The notes: generated by a model from the sequence alone, not told the origin. Shown: positions 26,024 through 37,187, numbered from the stretch's first letter. The stretch: DNA of 64,000 nt from Devosia sp. Root635 (GCF_001427605.1 NZ_LMGZ01000009.1:22385-86384); one strand, 5' to 3'. Program-made: numbers and translations.

Positions 26024-26917
26024 CTAGCCCCGCGGATAGGCCACGTAGGCCAGCCGCCGGCTGTCGGGCGCCCAGGAATTGACATTGATGGTGCCCTGGC
26101 CGCCGAAGAAGCTGGCCAGTACGCGCGGATTTTCGCCTTCGGGCGACATGAGGCGCAACAGTACATGCTTGTCGGCGGGATGGCCGAGCGTGCCCGGCGG
26201 AAAGCTGAGAAAGGCCACCAGCCGGCCATCGGGCGATAGATGAGGGAACCAGTTCACCTGGCTGTCGAAGGTGAGCTGTTCGAGGTCGCTGCCGTCGACG
26301 GCGTTCATGCGGAATATCTGCGCATGGCCGGGCCGGCTCGCGGCCAGTTCGGAGTTGAAGTAAATCCAGCGGCCATCGGGAGAATATTCCGGGCCGTCAT
26401 TGGGCATGGAGAGGTCGGTGAGCCTGGTGTCCGGGCCGCCGGCCGACGGGATGGTGAAGATATTGGCCTGCCGTTCGTCACCGCGCTGCTCCACCGCGAC
26501 ATAGGTCAGCGTGGCGCCATCGGGCGAGATGCCATGCAGGTAATAGTGGAACGGTGTGTCGTGGGTGTTGGAAACGCGGCGCGGCGTGCCGCCGGCAAAG
26601 GGCAGTGCATAGAGATGGCCGTCGTCGGAACTGACATAGATGGTGCTCCCGTCAGGCGACAGGACATGGTCATTGTTGAGATTGGCGAGAGCGCCGGTAT
26701 CGATGGGCCCCGGCGTGCCTCCGCTCGGGGCGATGCGATAGAGCCGCCCGCCGGCGTTGAACACCAGCCACTGCCCATCGGCGGACCAGTTGGGCGCCTC
26801 GATGACCTCGGTGGCGGTGAAAATCACCTCGGCCTTGCCGTCAGTGGCGATGACGGTCAGCTCGGAACGCTGTCCTGATGCCAGCGAGCGGCCGCGGCGG
26901 GGGAAAATATGGGTCAT
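26024..26917 (-). CDS. PD40/TolB-like beta-propeller protein
   Basis: A 297-residue protein with repeated PD40 blades: SADGQWLVFNAGG, SPDGSTIYVSSDDG, SPDGATLTYVA, SPDGRWIYFNSE and SPDGRLVAFLSFP. This is the TolB-type propeller, but from the ATG at 26917 there is no signal peptide, so it is probably cytoplasmic. Upstream in-frame starts (to 27040) add unrelated sequence. Partner unknown. Convergent with the GGDEF gene, 4 nt between the stops. Confidence 0.75.
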   Translation of the reverse strand: MTHIFPRRGRSLASGQRSELTVIATDGKAEVIFTATEVIEAPNWSADGQWLVFNAGGRLYRIAPSGGTPGPIDTGALANLNNDHVLSPDGSTIYVSSDDGHLYALPFAGGTPRRVSNTHDTPFHYYLHGISPDGATLTYVAVEQRGDERQANIFTIPSAGGPDTRLTDLSMPNDGPEYSPDGRWIYFNSELAASRPGHAQIFRMNAVDGSDLEQLTFDSQVNWFPHLSPDGRLVAFLSFPPGTLGHPADKHVLLRLMSPEGENPRVLASFFGGQGTINVNSWAPDSRRLAYVAYPRG

Positions 26918-27072
26918 GACGGGCACCGGAGGACGGAGGAGGCGCGCCGAGCCTAGCATGCGGGGAAAAGCGATTTCCAGACGCCGCACCGGCATGCCGC
27001 AGTTGCCTGATAGCCCCGGTTCCCCTACATAGGCGGCCAATCACCGAAAACCCCGAAGAGGTCAGCAAGCCT

Positions 27073-28728
27073 ATGGCTCGCCAGTTCATCTACCACATGC
27101 ACGGAATGTCCAAAGCCTATGCCGGCGGCAAGAAGGTGCTGGATAATATCCATCTCAGCTTCTACCCCGATGCCAAGATCGGCGTGCTGGGCCCCAATGG
27201 CTCGGGCAAGTCGACTCTGCTCAAGATCATGGCCGGCATCGATACCGAATTCCAGGGCGAAGCCTGGGCCGACAAGGGCGCCAAGGTGGGGTATCTGGCG
27301 CAGGAGCCGGAGCTCGACCCGGCGCTGAACGTGCTCGGCAACGTCATGACCGGGGTCAAGGAAAAGAAGGCCATCGTCGATCGCTACAACGAGCTGATGA
27401 TGGACTATTCGGACGAGACCGCCGACGAAGCCACCGCGCTGCAGGACAAGATCGACGCCGAGAATCTGTGGGACCTGGAGTCGCAGGTGGAAGTGGCCAT
27501 GGAGGCTTTGGGCTGCCCGCCCGGCGATGCCGATGTCACTAAGCTGTCGGGTGGCGAGCGCCGCCGCGTGGCTTTGTGTGCGCTGCTGCTGAGCAAGCCC
27601 GACCTGCTGCTGCTGGACGAGCCGACCAACCATCTCGACGCCGAAACCACGGCATGGCTCGAACGCCACCTGCGCGAATTCGAAGGCGCGGTGCTGATCA
27701 TCACCCATGACCGCTATTTCCTCGACAATGTCACCGGCTGGATTCTCGAGCTCGACCGGGGTCGCGGCGTTGCCTATGAGGGCAATTATTCGGCCTATCT
27801 CGGCGCCAAGGCCAAGCGCTTCGCGCAGGAAAAGAGCGAGGATGCGGCCCGCGCCAAGGTGCTGGAACGCGAACGCGAATGGATGGGCCAGAGCCCGCAG
27901 GCGCGCCAGTCCAAATCCAAGGCCCGCATCAAGGCCTATGACGATCTGGTCAAGCTCAACGAAGCGCGGACCATGTCGGGCACCGCGCAGATCATCATCC
28001 CGGCCGGCGAGCGGCTGGGCCACAATGTCATCGACATCGACGGGCTCAGCAAATCGTTCGGCGAGCGCCTCTTGATCGACAACCTGACCTTCAAGCTGCC
28101 GCCGGGCGGCATTGTCGGCATTATCGGGCCGAACGGCGCCGGCAAGACCACGCTGTTCAAGATGCTGACGGGCCAGGAAAAGCCCGATGCCGGCACGGTG
28201 ACCGTGGCCGAGAATGTGCATCTGGGCTATGTCGACCAGAGCCGCGACAGCCTCAACCCCAACAAGACCGTGTGGGAAGAAATCTCGGAAGGCGACGAAG
28301 TGCTGATGCTGGGCAAGCGCGAGGTGAATTCGCGCGCCTATACGTCCTCGTTCAACTTCAAGGGCGGCGACCAGCAGCAGAAGGTGGGCAATCTCTCGGG
28401 CGGGCAGCGCAACCGCGTCCACCTGGCCAAGATGCTCAAGAGTGGCGCCAATGTGCTGCTGCTCGACGAACCGACCAACGACCTCGACACCGAAACCCTC
28501 GCGGCGCTCGAAGAAGCGCTGGAGGAATTCGCCGGCTGCGCCGTGATCATCAGCCACGACCGCATGTTCCTCGACCGGCTGGCAACGCATATGCTGGCGT
28601 TTGAGGGGGATAGTCACGTCGAATGGTTCGAGGGGAATTTCGCGGATTACGAGCAGGACAAGATCAGGCGGCTGGGCGCGGATGCGGTGAACCCGAAGCG
28701 GGCGACGTATAAGCCGCTGACAAGGTAG
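27073..28728 (+). CDS. ettA: Energy-dependent translational throttle protein EttA (ABC-F)
   Basis: A 551-residue ABC-F ATPase with two nucleotide-binding domains. First domain: Walker A GPNGSGKSTL, signature LSGGERRRVALC, Walker B LLLLDEPTNHLD. Linker with the arm between about residues 240 and 320 (EREWMGQSPQARQSKSKAR). Second domain: GPNGAGKTTLF, LSGGQRNRVHLA, VLLLDEPTNDLD. EttA binds the ribosomal E site and gates translation by ATP/ADP level. The start MARQFIYHMHGMSKAY is typical. Confidence 0.95.
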   Translation: MARQFIYHMHGMSKAYAGGKKVLDNIHLSFYPDAKIGVLGPNGSGKSTLLKIMAGIDTEFQGEAWADKGAKVGYLAQEPELDPALNVLGNVMTGVKEKKAIVDRYNELMMDYSDETADEATALQDKIDAENLWDLESQVEVAMEALGCPPGDADVTKLSGGERRRVALCALLLSKPDLLLLDEPTNHLDAETTAWLERHLREFEGAVLIITHDRYFLDNVTGWILELDRGRGVAYEGNYSAYLGAKAKRFAQEKSEDAARAKVLEREREWMGQSPQARQSKSKARIKAYDDLVKLNEARTMSGTAQIIIPAGERLGHNVIDIDGLSKSFGERLLIDNLTFKLPPGGIVGIIGPNGAGKTTLFKMLTGQEKPDAGTVTVAENVHLGYVDQSRDSLNPNKTVWEEISEGDEVLMLGKREVNSRAYTSSFNFKGGDQQQKVGNLSGGQRNRVHLAKMLKSGANVLLLDEPTNDLDTETLAALEEALEEFAGCAVIISHDRMFLDRLATHMLAFEGDSHVEWFEGNFADYEQDKIRRLGADAVNPKRATYKPLTR

Positions 28729-29225
28729 TGGCAGATCTTGCAACATTGAGAACTGCCGAGCTCCTGCAGTTGCACGCGGAAATTGCGGGTGAGCTGCGAG
28801 GTCGGCAGATTCTCAGAAGTGCGAACAATCCTACCGGCGACTATGCCGAACACCTATTCGCCAAGGCGATGGATTGGGCACTTGTTTCCAATTCGAATGC
28901 CGCATTCGACGCAATAGACGCGTTGGGTCAGCGATATCAGATCAAGTGCAGAAGAACGACGCGGACCAGCAGTAGATCACGTCAACTCGGAGCGCTACGT
29001 CGACTGCCAGAAAAAGGCTTCGACTATTTGGCGGTTCTTCTGCTGAAGGAAAACTACGAAGTCGAGAGGGCGATGATCATGCCTCACGCTGTGATCGAAC
29101 CCATCACGCGTTTCTCCCCACACGTGAATGGTTGGATATTGCGCTTGCAGGAAGATCACTGGGCTATCGACGGTGTGTTGGACGTTACTGAGCGCCTCCG
29201 AGTGGTCGCACAGGAATTGTTGTAG
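28728..29225 (+). CDS. Hypothetical protein with a possible PD-(D/E)xK nuclease-like fold
   Basis: A 165-residue protein. GDYAEHLFAKAMDWAL followed by NAAFDAIDALGQRYQIKCRR has the E...D...QxK spacing of restriction-endonuclease-like folds (E at 41, D near 61-64, QIK near 71-73). No catalytic role is shown. The GTG start at 28728 shares one base with the ettA stop. Base composition is visibly less GC-rich than ettA, which suggests later acquisition. Moderately sure that it is a gene; fold assignment is tentative. Confidence 0.6.
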   Translation: MADLATLRTAELLQLHAEIAGELRGRQILRSANNPTGDYAEHLFAKAMDWALVSNSNAAFDAIDALGQRYQIKCRRTTRTSSRSRQLGALRRLPEKGFDYLAVLLLKENYEVERAMIMPHAVIEPITRFSPHVNGWILRLQEDHWAIDGVLDVTERLRVVAQELL

Positions 29226-29332
29226 CCATCAACTCATTTGCCTTATGTGGCAAAACCGCGCGACACCCCGGCAATCCCGCGCTAAAGGTAGCGTCACGGC
29301 GATACGTTGGCTGATTGCTCTGGGGGCAAGAC

Positions 29333-29674
29333 TTGAAACGGATGATTTGGGCGGCCGCGGTCGTGGCCGCTGCTGTTGGTGCGATGGTGACGCTGGCGGC
29401 GGCGGCGCCGGGGCAGTGTATGGTGACCGGCTACGATACGTTCGATTGCGACGTGGCGCTGGATGGCGGCGGGCTGACTTTTGCGCTTCCTGACGGCAAG
29501 ACCTTTGCCTTCACGCTGACCGAGGGCGGCACTGGTTCGGCCTTTCTGATCGAGGCCGATGCGCGGCCTGGGCAGATGCCCGAGGAACTGCGCGACTTCC
29601 GCGCTGTTGACGGCAGGCCGGGCTGCTGGGCGCGCGGCGAAGATTTCGAATTCTGCGTGTTGGTCGAGCAATAA
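29333..29674 (+). CDS. Small secreted protein of unknown function
   Basis: A 113-residue exported protein. From the TTG at 29333 the start reads MKRMIWAAAVVAAAVGAMV, a good signal peptide cut near AAAA/PGQ. The mature part has four cysteines (GQCMVTGYDTFDCDVAL; GRPGCWARGEDFEFCVL). The TTG is preferred over the ATG at 29342 because GGGGG lies about 7 nt before it and the KR pair is kept. No family recognised. Confidence 0.6.
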   Translation: MKRMIWAAAVVAAAVGAMVTLAAAAPGQCMVTGYDTFDCDVALDGGGLTFALPDGKTFAFTLTEGGTGSAFLIEADARPGQMPEELRDFRAVDGRPGCWARGEDFEFCVLVEQ

Positions 29675-29721
29675 GAGCGGCGCCCGTCGGAGAGCGACGC
29701 CACCGAGACGGAGAATTGCAC

Positions 29722-30558
29722 GTGATTGGCGAGGCGTTTTCGGTCGCTGTCGGCGGGGCCGTGCTGGCGGGCCGGCAGCTCGGCGAAGGCCTGCCGGTGG
29801 TGTTCCTCCATGCCGGGGTCTGCGACAAGCGCATGTGGCAGAGCCAGATGCGGATGGTCGCCGAGGAGGGGTGGCACGCCATCGCTTATGACCGGCGCGG
29901 CTATGGCGAGTCCGAGAGCCCGGACGAAGCATTCAGCCATGTCGATGACCTCGAGGCGGTGCTCGCTTCGTTCGATATTCATGCGGCGGTGTTTGTCGGC
30001 TGCTCGATGGGCGGGGGGCTGGCGCTGGATTTCGCGCTGCGCCATCCGGGGCGGGTGATCGGGCTGGTGCTGATCGGCACCTCGGTTACCGGGGCGCCGT
30101 GGAGCGCGACACAGGCCGAGCAGATGATCGAGGCCGCCGAGGAGGATGCGTGGGAGCGTGGCGACCGCGACATGCTCAACCTTGTGCAGGCGCATGAATG
30201 GCTCGACGGGCCACGGGCACAGAGTGGCCGGGTTGGAGGGGCCGTGCGTGAGCTGTTTCTCGACATGAACGCCATCGCGCTGTGCAAGCCGGAGCTGACG
30301 CAGGAGGAGCGTCCGCCCGCCGCCTGGCCGCGTGTCAGTGAGGTTGGTGCGCCGGCCTTGCTGCTGGTGGGCGACGAGGACTTCACCGCTATCATCGACC
30401 GGCATGAGCACCTGTCGGAAGAAATGCCGAATGCTTTTGCCGCGGTGCTGGAGGGGGTGGCGCATATTCCCAGCATCGAGCGGCCGGAGCTGGTCAATTC
30501 CATGCTGTTGGAATTTCTCGACGCCACCGAGGGTGGCGATGATGAGGATGACGAATAG
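29722..30558 (+). CDS. Alpha/beta-fold hydrolase
   Basis: A 278-residue hydrolase. The oxyanion-hole region is VVFLHAGVCDKRMW, the nucleophile elbow GCSMGGG (Ser), the acid likely D in LLLVGDEDFTAI, and the histidine in VAHIPSIERP. The last ten residues are acidic. Substrate unknown. GTG at 29722 is chosen: GGAG lies 8 nt upstream, while the TTG at 29716 would be only 2 nt away. Confidence 0.82.
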   Translation: MIGEAFSVAVGGAVLAGRQLGEGLPVVFLHAGVCDKRMWQSQMRMVAEEGWHAIAYDRRGYGESESPDEAFSHVDDLEAVLASFDIHAAVFVGCSMGGGLALDFALRHPGRVIGLVLIGTSVTGAPWSATQAEQMIEAAEEDAWERGDRDMLNLVQAHEWLDGPRAQSGRVGGAVRELFLDMNAIALCKPELTQEERPPAAWPRVSEVGAPALLLVGDEDFTAIIDRHEHLSEEMPNAFAAVLEGVAHIPSIERPELVNSMLLEFLDATEGGDDEDDE

Positions 30559-30571
30559 GGAGGGAAGATGG

Positions 30572-30593
30572 ATCACCCGGACAGGCCGGGTGA
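30572..30593. repeat. Short ATCACCCGG hairpin element
   Basis: 9-bp arms (ATCACCCGG / CCGGGTGAT) with a 4-nt loop just after the hydrolase stop. The sequence resembles widespread rhizobial intergenic hairpins and may help terminate the transcript. Confidence 0.45.
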
Positions 30594-30673
30594 TGACGAT
30601 GGGGCAGCCTTGATGGCAACAGGCCCCATCGAGGCAGGCGGGTTCCCCTTCACAAACTGATTCAAGACATTGA

Positions 30674-30711
30674 GAAGCCGATTCAACGCATTGGAAGGTT
30701 GAATCGGCTTC
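30674..30711. terminator. Hairpin between convergent genes
   Basis: Perfect 14-bp stem (GAAGCCGATTCAAC and complement) with a 10-nt loop, between the hydrolase and the convergent host-attachment gene. The left arm belongs to an imperfect tandem repeat (GATTCAAnnCATTG). No long T-run. Confidence 0.45.
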
Positions 30712-30747
30712 TGTGTTCAGTGCTTTGGAATTGCTACATATTTCCCG

Positions 30748-31194
30748 TCAGGTCGCGAGGATGCCGTCCAGGTGCTGGTCGAGTTGCGCCGTGGGGGTGT
30801 TGGTCAGGTCCTTGCTCAGTTCGGCCACGACGGTTTTCTTCACCGCGGGGGTGATGGCCTTGCGGATGTCGCCCAGGGCGATGGGGGCGGCGGCGATGAC
30901 GAGGCGGTCGAAGGCGCCCTGCTGCTGCTTGCGGTCGAGCGTGGCGGCGACCGACTTCACGAATTCGGTTTCGCGGTGTTCCACCGGGTCGGTGCGGGGT
31001 TCCATGCCGCCGCCGAAACTGCCGCCGCCGCTCCGGCTGCCGGGGCGGTCGGTCACGATCTCCTGCGCCGAGAGCGGATCGATGGCCCAATCAAGCCCTT
31101 CCACCTGCTTGAGCCCTTTGCCCGGACCGGTGTTTTCGAGGATGCGCGCCTGTGCGCCATCGGCGATCAAAACCCAGGTGACGGTCTTTTTCAT
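30748..31194 (-). CDS. Host attachment family protein
   Basis: A 148-residue protein of the Host_attach family (named from an Agrobacterium attachment locus). It starts KKTVTWVLIADGAQARILEN and has DRLVIAAAPIALGDIRKAI and a C-terminal HLDGILAT; the family resembles an eRF1-like fold. Actual role is unclear. ATG at 31194 has CAGGAG about 9 nt upstream. Divergent from rarD. Confidence 0.85.
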   Translation of the reverse strand: MKKTVTWVLIADGAQARILENTGPGKGLKQVEGLDWAIDPLSAQEIVTDRPGSRSGGGSFGGGMEPRTDPVEHRETEFVKSVAATLDRKQQQGAFDRLVIAAAPIALGDIRKAITPAVKKTVVAELSKDLTNTPTAQLDQHLDGILAT

Positions 31195-31387
31195 GTGTGA
31201 GCTCCTGCTGGTCTGGTCGTGGGGCGCCGGACGCGACGCTGCTCAATCAACGCCCCGATGGGGAAAAGGTTGGCGGCACCCATCAGCTTTGCAAGGTGGC
31301 GGGATCACAAAGTCTGATTGGCCGGATCGGAGCCGGACTGGTATCAGGAGACTTTCAGGCATCCCGTCCGGGATGCGGAGTTTTTCT

Positions 31388-32341
31388 ATGTCCCTTCCAG
31401 AATCCGCACCGGAGGCCATTGTGCCGGCCGAGGTGTCCGCTCCGTCCCAGCCGGCTGCAAGCGATGGTCGCAACGGTGTACTGGCGGCTTTGGCCGCCTA
31501 TACGCTGTGGGGCTTCCTGCCGCTGCTGTTCCGCGCGGTCGAGGCTGCCGGCTCGGTGCTGATCGTGGCCGAGCGCACGGTGTGGTCGCTGGTGCTGCTG
31601 GCGGGCATCCTGGCATTCTCGGGCGGCTTCGGGGAGGTACGCACGCTGTTTGCCGACAGGAAGCGCGTGCTTGGCACGCTGCTTTCCGCCGTTTTGCTCG
31701 CAGGCAACTGGCTGCTCTATGTGTGGGCGGTGGAAACCGGGCAGGTGCTGGAAGCCAGCTTCGGCTATTTCATCAATCCGCTGGTCAATGTGCTGATGGG
31801 CATGATCCTGCTCGGCGAGCGGCAGAACCGGCTGCAGACCATTTCCATCCTGATCGCCGTGGTGGCCATCGGCATCCAGGCGGTGGGGCTGGGCAGCGTG
31901 CCGTTCATTGCGCTGGGGCTGGCGCTGTCCTTCGGGTTTTACGGTTATTTCCGCAAGACGGCCCATCTCGGGCCGGCGACGGGCCTGTTTGCCGAAACGG
32001 TGATGCTGACCCCGGCGGCCTTGGGCTTCATCCTCTATACGGTCATCGCCACCGGCCCCGGCGTTCATGCCGATCCCTACCTCATGACGCTGATGGTGCT
32101 AACCGGGCCGGCGACGGCGATTCCGTTGCTGCTGTTCGCCTTTGCGGTGCGCCGGCTGCGGCTGACCACGATCGGCATGTTCCAGTATATCGCGCCGTCG
32201 ATCCAGTTCCTGGTGGCGATCTTCCTGTTTGGCGAGCACCTCAACGGGCTGCGCCTGTTGAGCTTCGCGCTGATCTGGGTGTCGCTGATGGTGTTCAGCT
32301 ATGACAGTTTCCGGCGCCGGGCGCAGCCTAAGTCGCGGTAG
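31388..32341 (+). CDS. rarD: RarD-like EamA-family permease
   Basis: A 317-residue membrane protein with about ten helices. RarD marks are AALAAYTLWGFLPLLFRAVE, VAERTVWSLVLL, LLYVWAVETGQVLEASFGYF, INPLVNVLMG, FGFYGYFRKTAHLGP and TTIGMFQYIAPSIQFLVAIF. The N-terminal 25 residues are a hydrophilic extension. ATG at 31388 has GGAG 7 nt upstream. Its 3' end overlaps the convergent oxyR by 14 bp. Confidence 0.9.
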   Translation: MSLPESAPEAIVPAEVSAPSQPAASDGRNGVLAALAAYTLWGFLPLLFRAVEAAGSVLIVAERTVWSLVLLAGILAFSGGFGEVRTLFADRKRVLGTLLSAVLLAGNWLLYVWAVETGQVLEASFGYFINPLVNVLMGMILLGERQNRLQTISILIAVVAIGIQAVGLGSVPFIALGLALSFGFYGYFRKTAHLGPATGLFAETVMLTPAALGFILYTVIATGPGVHADPYLMTLMVLTGPATAIPLLLFAFAVRRLRLTTIGMFQYIAPSIQFLVAIFLFGEHLNGLRLLSFALIWVSLMVFSYDSFRRRAQPKSR

Positions 32342-33230
32342 CTGGCCGCGTCCCTTTGATCACTTCGGCGATCTTTTCGAAGGTCTTGCCGAATGGGGTC
32401 GCCTCGCGCCAGACCAGCGACAGGCGCCGGCCGGCGCCGGGGGAGACCAGGTCGTGGATGGCGATGCGCGGATCGGTGGCCTCCTTGCGCAGGGCGATGG
32501 CGGGCAGCAGCGTCACGCCCTGGCCGTTGGCGACGAATTCGACAATGGTCGACAGCGAGGTGGCGGCAAAGGTGCGGCCGGCGGGATCGCTGTCGAGCCG
32601 GCAGGCGGCGATGGTCTGGTCGCGAAAGCAGTGGCCCTCGTCGAGCAGCAGGATGCGCTCGGGGGCGAGGCTCGCCAGCGAGACCGGCGCGGCGGTGGGC
32701 TCGATGCTGCTGGTGGCCAGCACGAAGGGATCGTCGAATAGCGGGCGGCTGACCAGCCTGGGGCCGCCGGCAGGCGCCTCGGTGCCGATCAGCACCACGT
32801 CGAGGCTGCCATCGCCCAGCCCGGCGATCAGCGCGTCGGTGCGGTTTTCGCTGATGGTGAAATCGAGGCCGGGTAGGCCGGCTGTGAGCGCCGGGAAAAT
32901 CTCGGGCAGCAGATAGGGTGCGACCGTGGGTATCAGCCCGAAGCGGAGGGGCCGGTCGGGCTGGCCGGCATGGCCGAGCACAAAGGCATCGAGGGTTTCG
33001 GCGCGCTCGATGACCCCGGCGGCCAGGCCGACAAATTCCCGGCCGAACGGGGTGAGGCGGATGCCGCTGCGCAGGCGGTCGAATAGCGGGGTGCCGCACA
33101 GGGCCTCCAGCGCCAGGATTTGCTGCGACAGGGCGGGCTGGGACACCGCACAGGCTTCCGCCGCCCGCCCGAAATGGCCAGTGCGGGAGACGGCAAGGGC
33201 ATACCGCATCTGCTTGAGGGATATGTTCAC
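32328..33230 (-). CDS. oxyR: Hydrogen peroxide-sensing LysR regulator OxyR
   Basis: A 300-residue LysR protein. HTH at the N-terminus (FGRAAEACAVSQPALSQQIL). The redox cysteines are present: EGHCFRDQTIAAC gives C201 and C210, matching C199/C208 of E. coli OxyR. Divergent from katG, its usual target, with a palindrome between them. The GTG at 33230 is chosen because MNISLKQMRYALAV aligns with the normal OxyR start. C-terminal end overlaps rarD. Confidence 0.93.
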   Translation of the reverse strand: MNISLKQMRYALAVSRTGHFGRAAEACAVSQPALSQQILALEALCGTPLFDRLRSGIRLTPFGREFVGLAAGVIERAETLDAFVLGHAGQPDRPLRFGLIPTVAPYLLPEIFPALTAGLPGLDFTISENRTDALIAGLGDGSLDVVLIGTEAPAGGPRLVSRPLFDDPFVLATSSIEPTAAPVSLASLAPERILLLDEGHCFRDQTIAACRLDSDPAGRTFAATSLSTIVEFVANGQGVTLLPAIALRKEATDPRIAIHDLVSPGAGRRLSLVWREATPFGKTFEKIAEVIKGTRPATAT

Positions 33231-33266
33231 GATAATTTTTTCCTATCGAATAGGGAAGAATTATCG
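33230..33266. promoter_or_regulatory. OxyR operator palindrome between oxyR and katG
   Basis: A 37-bp imperfect palindrome centred at 33248: CGATAATT arms, and inner CCTAT-CGA-ATAGG. Read as half-sites it is ATAA-N7-CTAT, 3 nt, ATAG-N7-TTAT, like the ATAG-N7-CTAT elements bound by OxyR but with a shorter centre. It abuts the oxyR start codon, so OxyR bound here would also block its own gene. Confidence 0.75.
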
Positions 33267-33296
33267 ATTGGCCTAATGGTTGTCACCCCCCTATAA

Positions 33297-35531
<2,235 letters not shown>

Positions 35532-35550
35532 GCCATTGGGACGCCATCAT

Positions 35551-35614
35551 CCCTTCAAAATCGCACGATGTCGTTCCCGCCTGTGCCGGAATGACATCGT
35601 GGAAAATTGAAGGG
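35551..35614. repeat. Extragenic palindrome after katG
   Basis: A long imperfect palindrome with inner arms ACGATGTC / GACATCGT and outer arms ending CCCTTCAA / TTGAAGGG. It resembles the common rhizobial GTCATTCC element and may close the katG transcript. Confidence 0.6.
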
Positions 35615-35642
35615 ATGGAATGCGTCCAAGCTAAACACTCCC

Positions 35643-35665
35643 CTCGATACAATTTGAATCAAATT
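35643..35665. promoter_or_regulatory. Palindrome AATTTGAATCAAATT and shared 19-bp motif
   Basis: A perfect 15-bp palindrome (35651-35665) centred on a GANTC site, 86 nt before the DUF2336 ATG. The minus-strand 19-mer over 35643-35661 matches 16 of 19 bases of 56798-56816, just upstream of ftsW. Meaning unknown. Confidence 0.3.
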
Positions 35666-35750
35666 CCCGCCCCGGCCTTCAGGGCCTGCAAGAAGGTGCC
35701 TGCGCATCGTCAGGCTCCAGATTTGCGGCAGAAGCCGGGAGAGCAGGCGA

Positions 35751-36884
35751 ATGAACGAGCTTGATGAAGGCCAGCGGGCGTTTTCCAGTTTCCGTGTCCT
35801 GAATGGGGACGACGACAGCCACTCGGAACGCGAACAGTTGTTCCGCAACATGGCGCAGTTGTTCAGTTATGTGTCGGATCGCTGCGACGACGACCAGGTT
35901 GCCCAGTATGACGAAGTTCTGTGCCAGTTGGCCGAACTGGTGGAGGTCGAGGCCCGCGCCCATGTGGCCAAGCTGCTGGCGCCGTTGGCGCGGGCGCCGG
36001 GCACGGTGGTCGTCAAGCTTGCCAATGACGATATCGAGGTGGCCAAGCCCCTGCTCGAATTCTCCAATGTGCTCAGCGATGACGACCTGATCGACATTAT
36101 CGGCCGCCAGAGCGAGGAGCATCGCCTCGCCATCGCCGGTCGTGCCAGCGTACCGGAGCGGGTGGGCGAGGCGATCGTCGAGCATGGCGATCGATCGTCC
36201 GTGGTGCGGCTGGTGCGCAATTCCAATGCCGAATTCGACAAGGCGACCCTGGAAAAGCTGGTGGAACGCGCCACGCGCGACGCCGAAATCGCCGCCGACC
36301 TGCGCAACCGCCCCGAGATCGACTGGAAGAGCCTGCGTGGCGAAATCGACTCGGTGGCCTCCAAGGTGCTGGAGACGCTTGGCCAGGTGGACCGTGGCCT
36401 CGACCCGGTGGCTGCCGGCAAGGTCAATGCCGTGGTCTACAACCGCCTGCGCAACCGCGCCGGGTTCTCGGCCACCGAGTGGAAGGTGGCCTATAACCAG
36501 GTCAAGGCGCTGAGCGACCGCAAGCAGCTCGATGATCGGGCACTGACCCGCTTTGCCCGCTTCGGCTATGGCCATCACGCCGCCGCCGCGCTGACCGTCA
36601 TCCTGCATGTGGCGCCGGAAGTCTTCGTCAAATGGCTGGCCAGCCAGGATTATGTGGCGATCACCGTGGCTCTCAAGGCCGCCGGCCTGTCGCCCGACCT
36701 GTTCGAGGCCACCGTCGCCACCTTGCCCTGGCGCGACCTGCCGAGCGAGGCCGACAAGGCCATGGTGGTCAGCCGCTTCGAAGCCATCGACAAGGAAGAA
36801 GCCATTGGCATCTTCGAGCTGTGGCGCGCCCACTCCTTTCGCAAACGTGCGGTCAGCGAAGAACGTGCTGCGATGAGCGCTTAG
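35751..36884 (+). CDS. DUF2336 family protein
   Basis: A 377-residue helical repeat protein of the alphaproteobacterial DUF2336 family. Features are LFSYVSDRCDDDQVAQYDEV near the N-terminus, VEVEARAHVAKLLAPLARAP, LLEFSNVLSDDDLIDII, HRLAIAGRASVPERVGEAIV and LVRNSNAEFDKATLEKLVER. HEAT-like repeats are likely. Function is not established; relatives are often found with signalling genes. ATG at 35751. Confidence 0.82.
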   Translation: MNELDEGQRAFSSFRVLNGDDDSHSEREQLFRNMAQLFSYVSDRCDDDQVAQYDEVLCQLAELVEVEARAHVAKLLAPLARAPGTVVVKLANDDIEVAKPLLEFSNVLSDDDLIDIIGRQSEEHRLAIAGRASVPERVGEAIVEHGDRSSVVRLVRNSNAEFDKATLEKLVERATRDAEIAADLRNRPEIDWKSLRGEIDSVASKVLETLGQVDRGLDPVAAGKVNAVVYNRLRNRAGFSATEWKVAYNQVKALSDRKQLDDRALTRFARFGYGHHAAAALTVILHVAPEVFVKWLASQDYVAITVALKAAGLSPDLFEATVATLPWRDLPSEADKAMVVSRFEAIDKEEAIGIFELWRAHSFRKRAVSEERAAMSA

Positions 36885-36962
36885 GGGACACCGTCTTCCT
36901 GCTCATTCAGGATTCGGCACCTATCGCGGGTGAAACCCAATCTCTCCCACCCACAATCGCCT

Positions 36963-37042
36963 CCCTCGGGCTCGACCCGAGGGTCTCTCGTCGCCTGTGC
37001 CGAGTTGAGAGTGACCCGCGGATCAAGTCCGCGGGAAGCGCC
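36963..37042. repeat. Extragenic hairpin pair, CTCGGG/CCGCGG type
   Basis: Two hairpins (CCCTCGGGCTCGACCCGAGGG and CCGCGGATCAAGTCCGCGG) in the 303-nt gap before the ArsR gene; a diverged relative of the element at 7944. The rest of the gap holds the operator at 37153. Confidence 0.55.
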
Positions 37043-37152
37043 GGTGGGTGTTGATGCCGTCGTGGACCGCCAAGTTGGATCGATACCCACAGCAGGGCTG
37101 ACTATCAATTGGCCCTGGCACGCCAGAAGCCTCTGGACCTCCCCTTCGTCTT

Positions 37153-37174
37153 GATATAAAGATATCTTTATATC
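37153..37174. promoter_or_regulatory. Perfect 22-bp palindrome, probable ArsR-type operator
   Basis: GATATAAAGAT followed by its exact complement ATCTTTATATC, 13 nt before the ATG of the ArsR-methyltransferase gene. AT-rich perfect palindromes of this size are typical ArsR sites. Likely autoregulation and control of metF. Confidence 0.75.
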
Positions 37175-37187
37175 TCGTGAGGGGCAG

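Noticed and set aside
27025..28746. 573-residue open frame opposite ettA
   Set aside because: Antisense shadow of a strongly conserved ABC-F gene; its sequence lacks any domain pattern.
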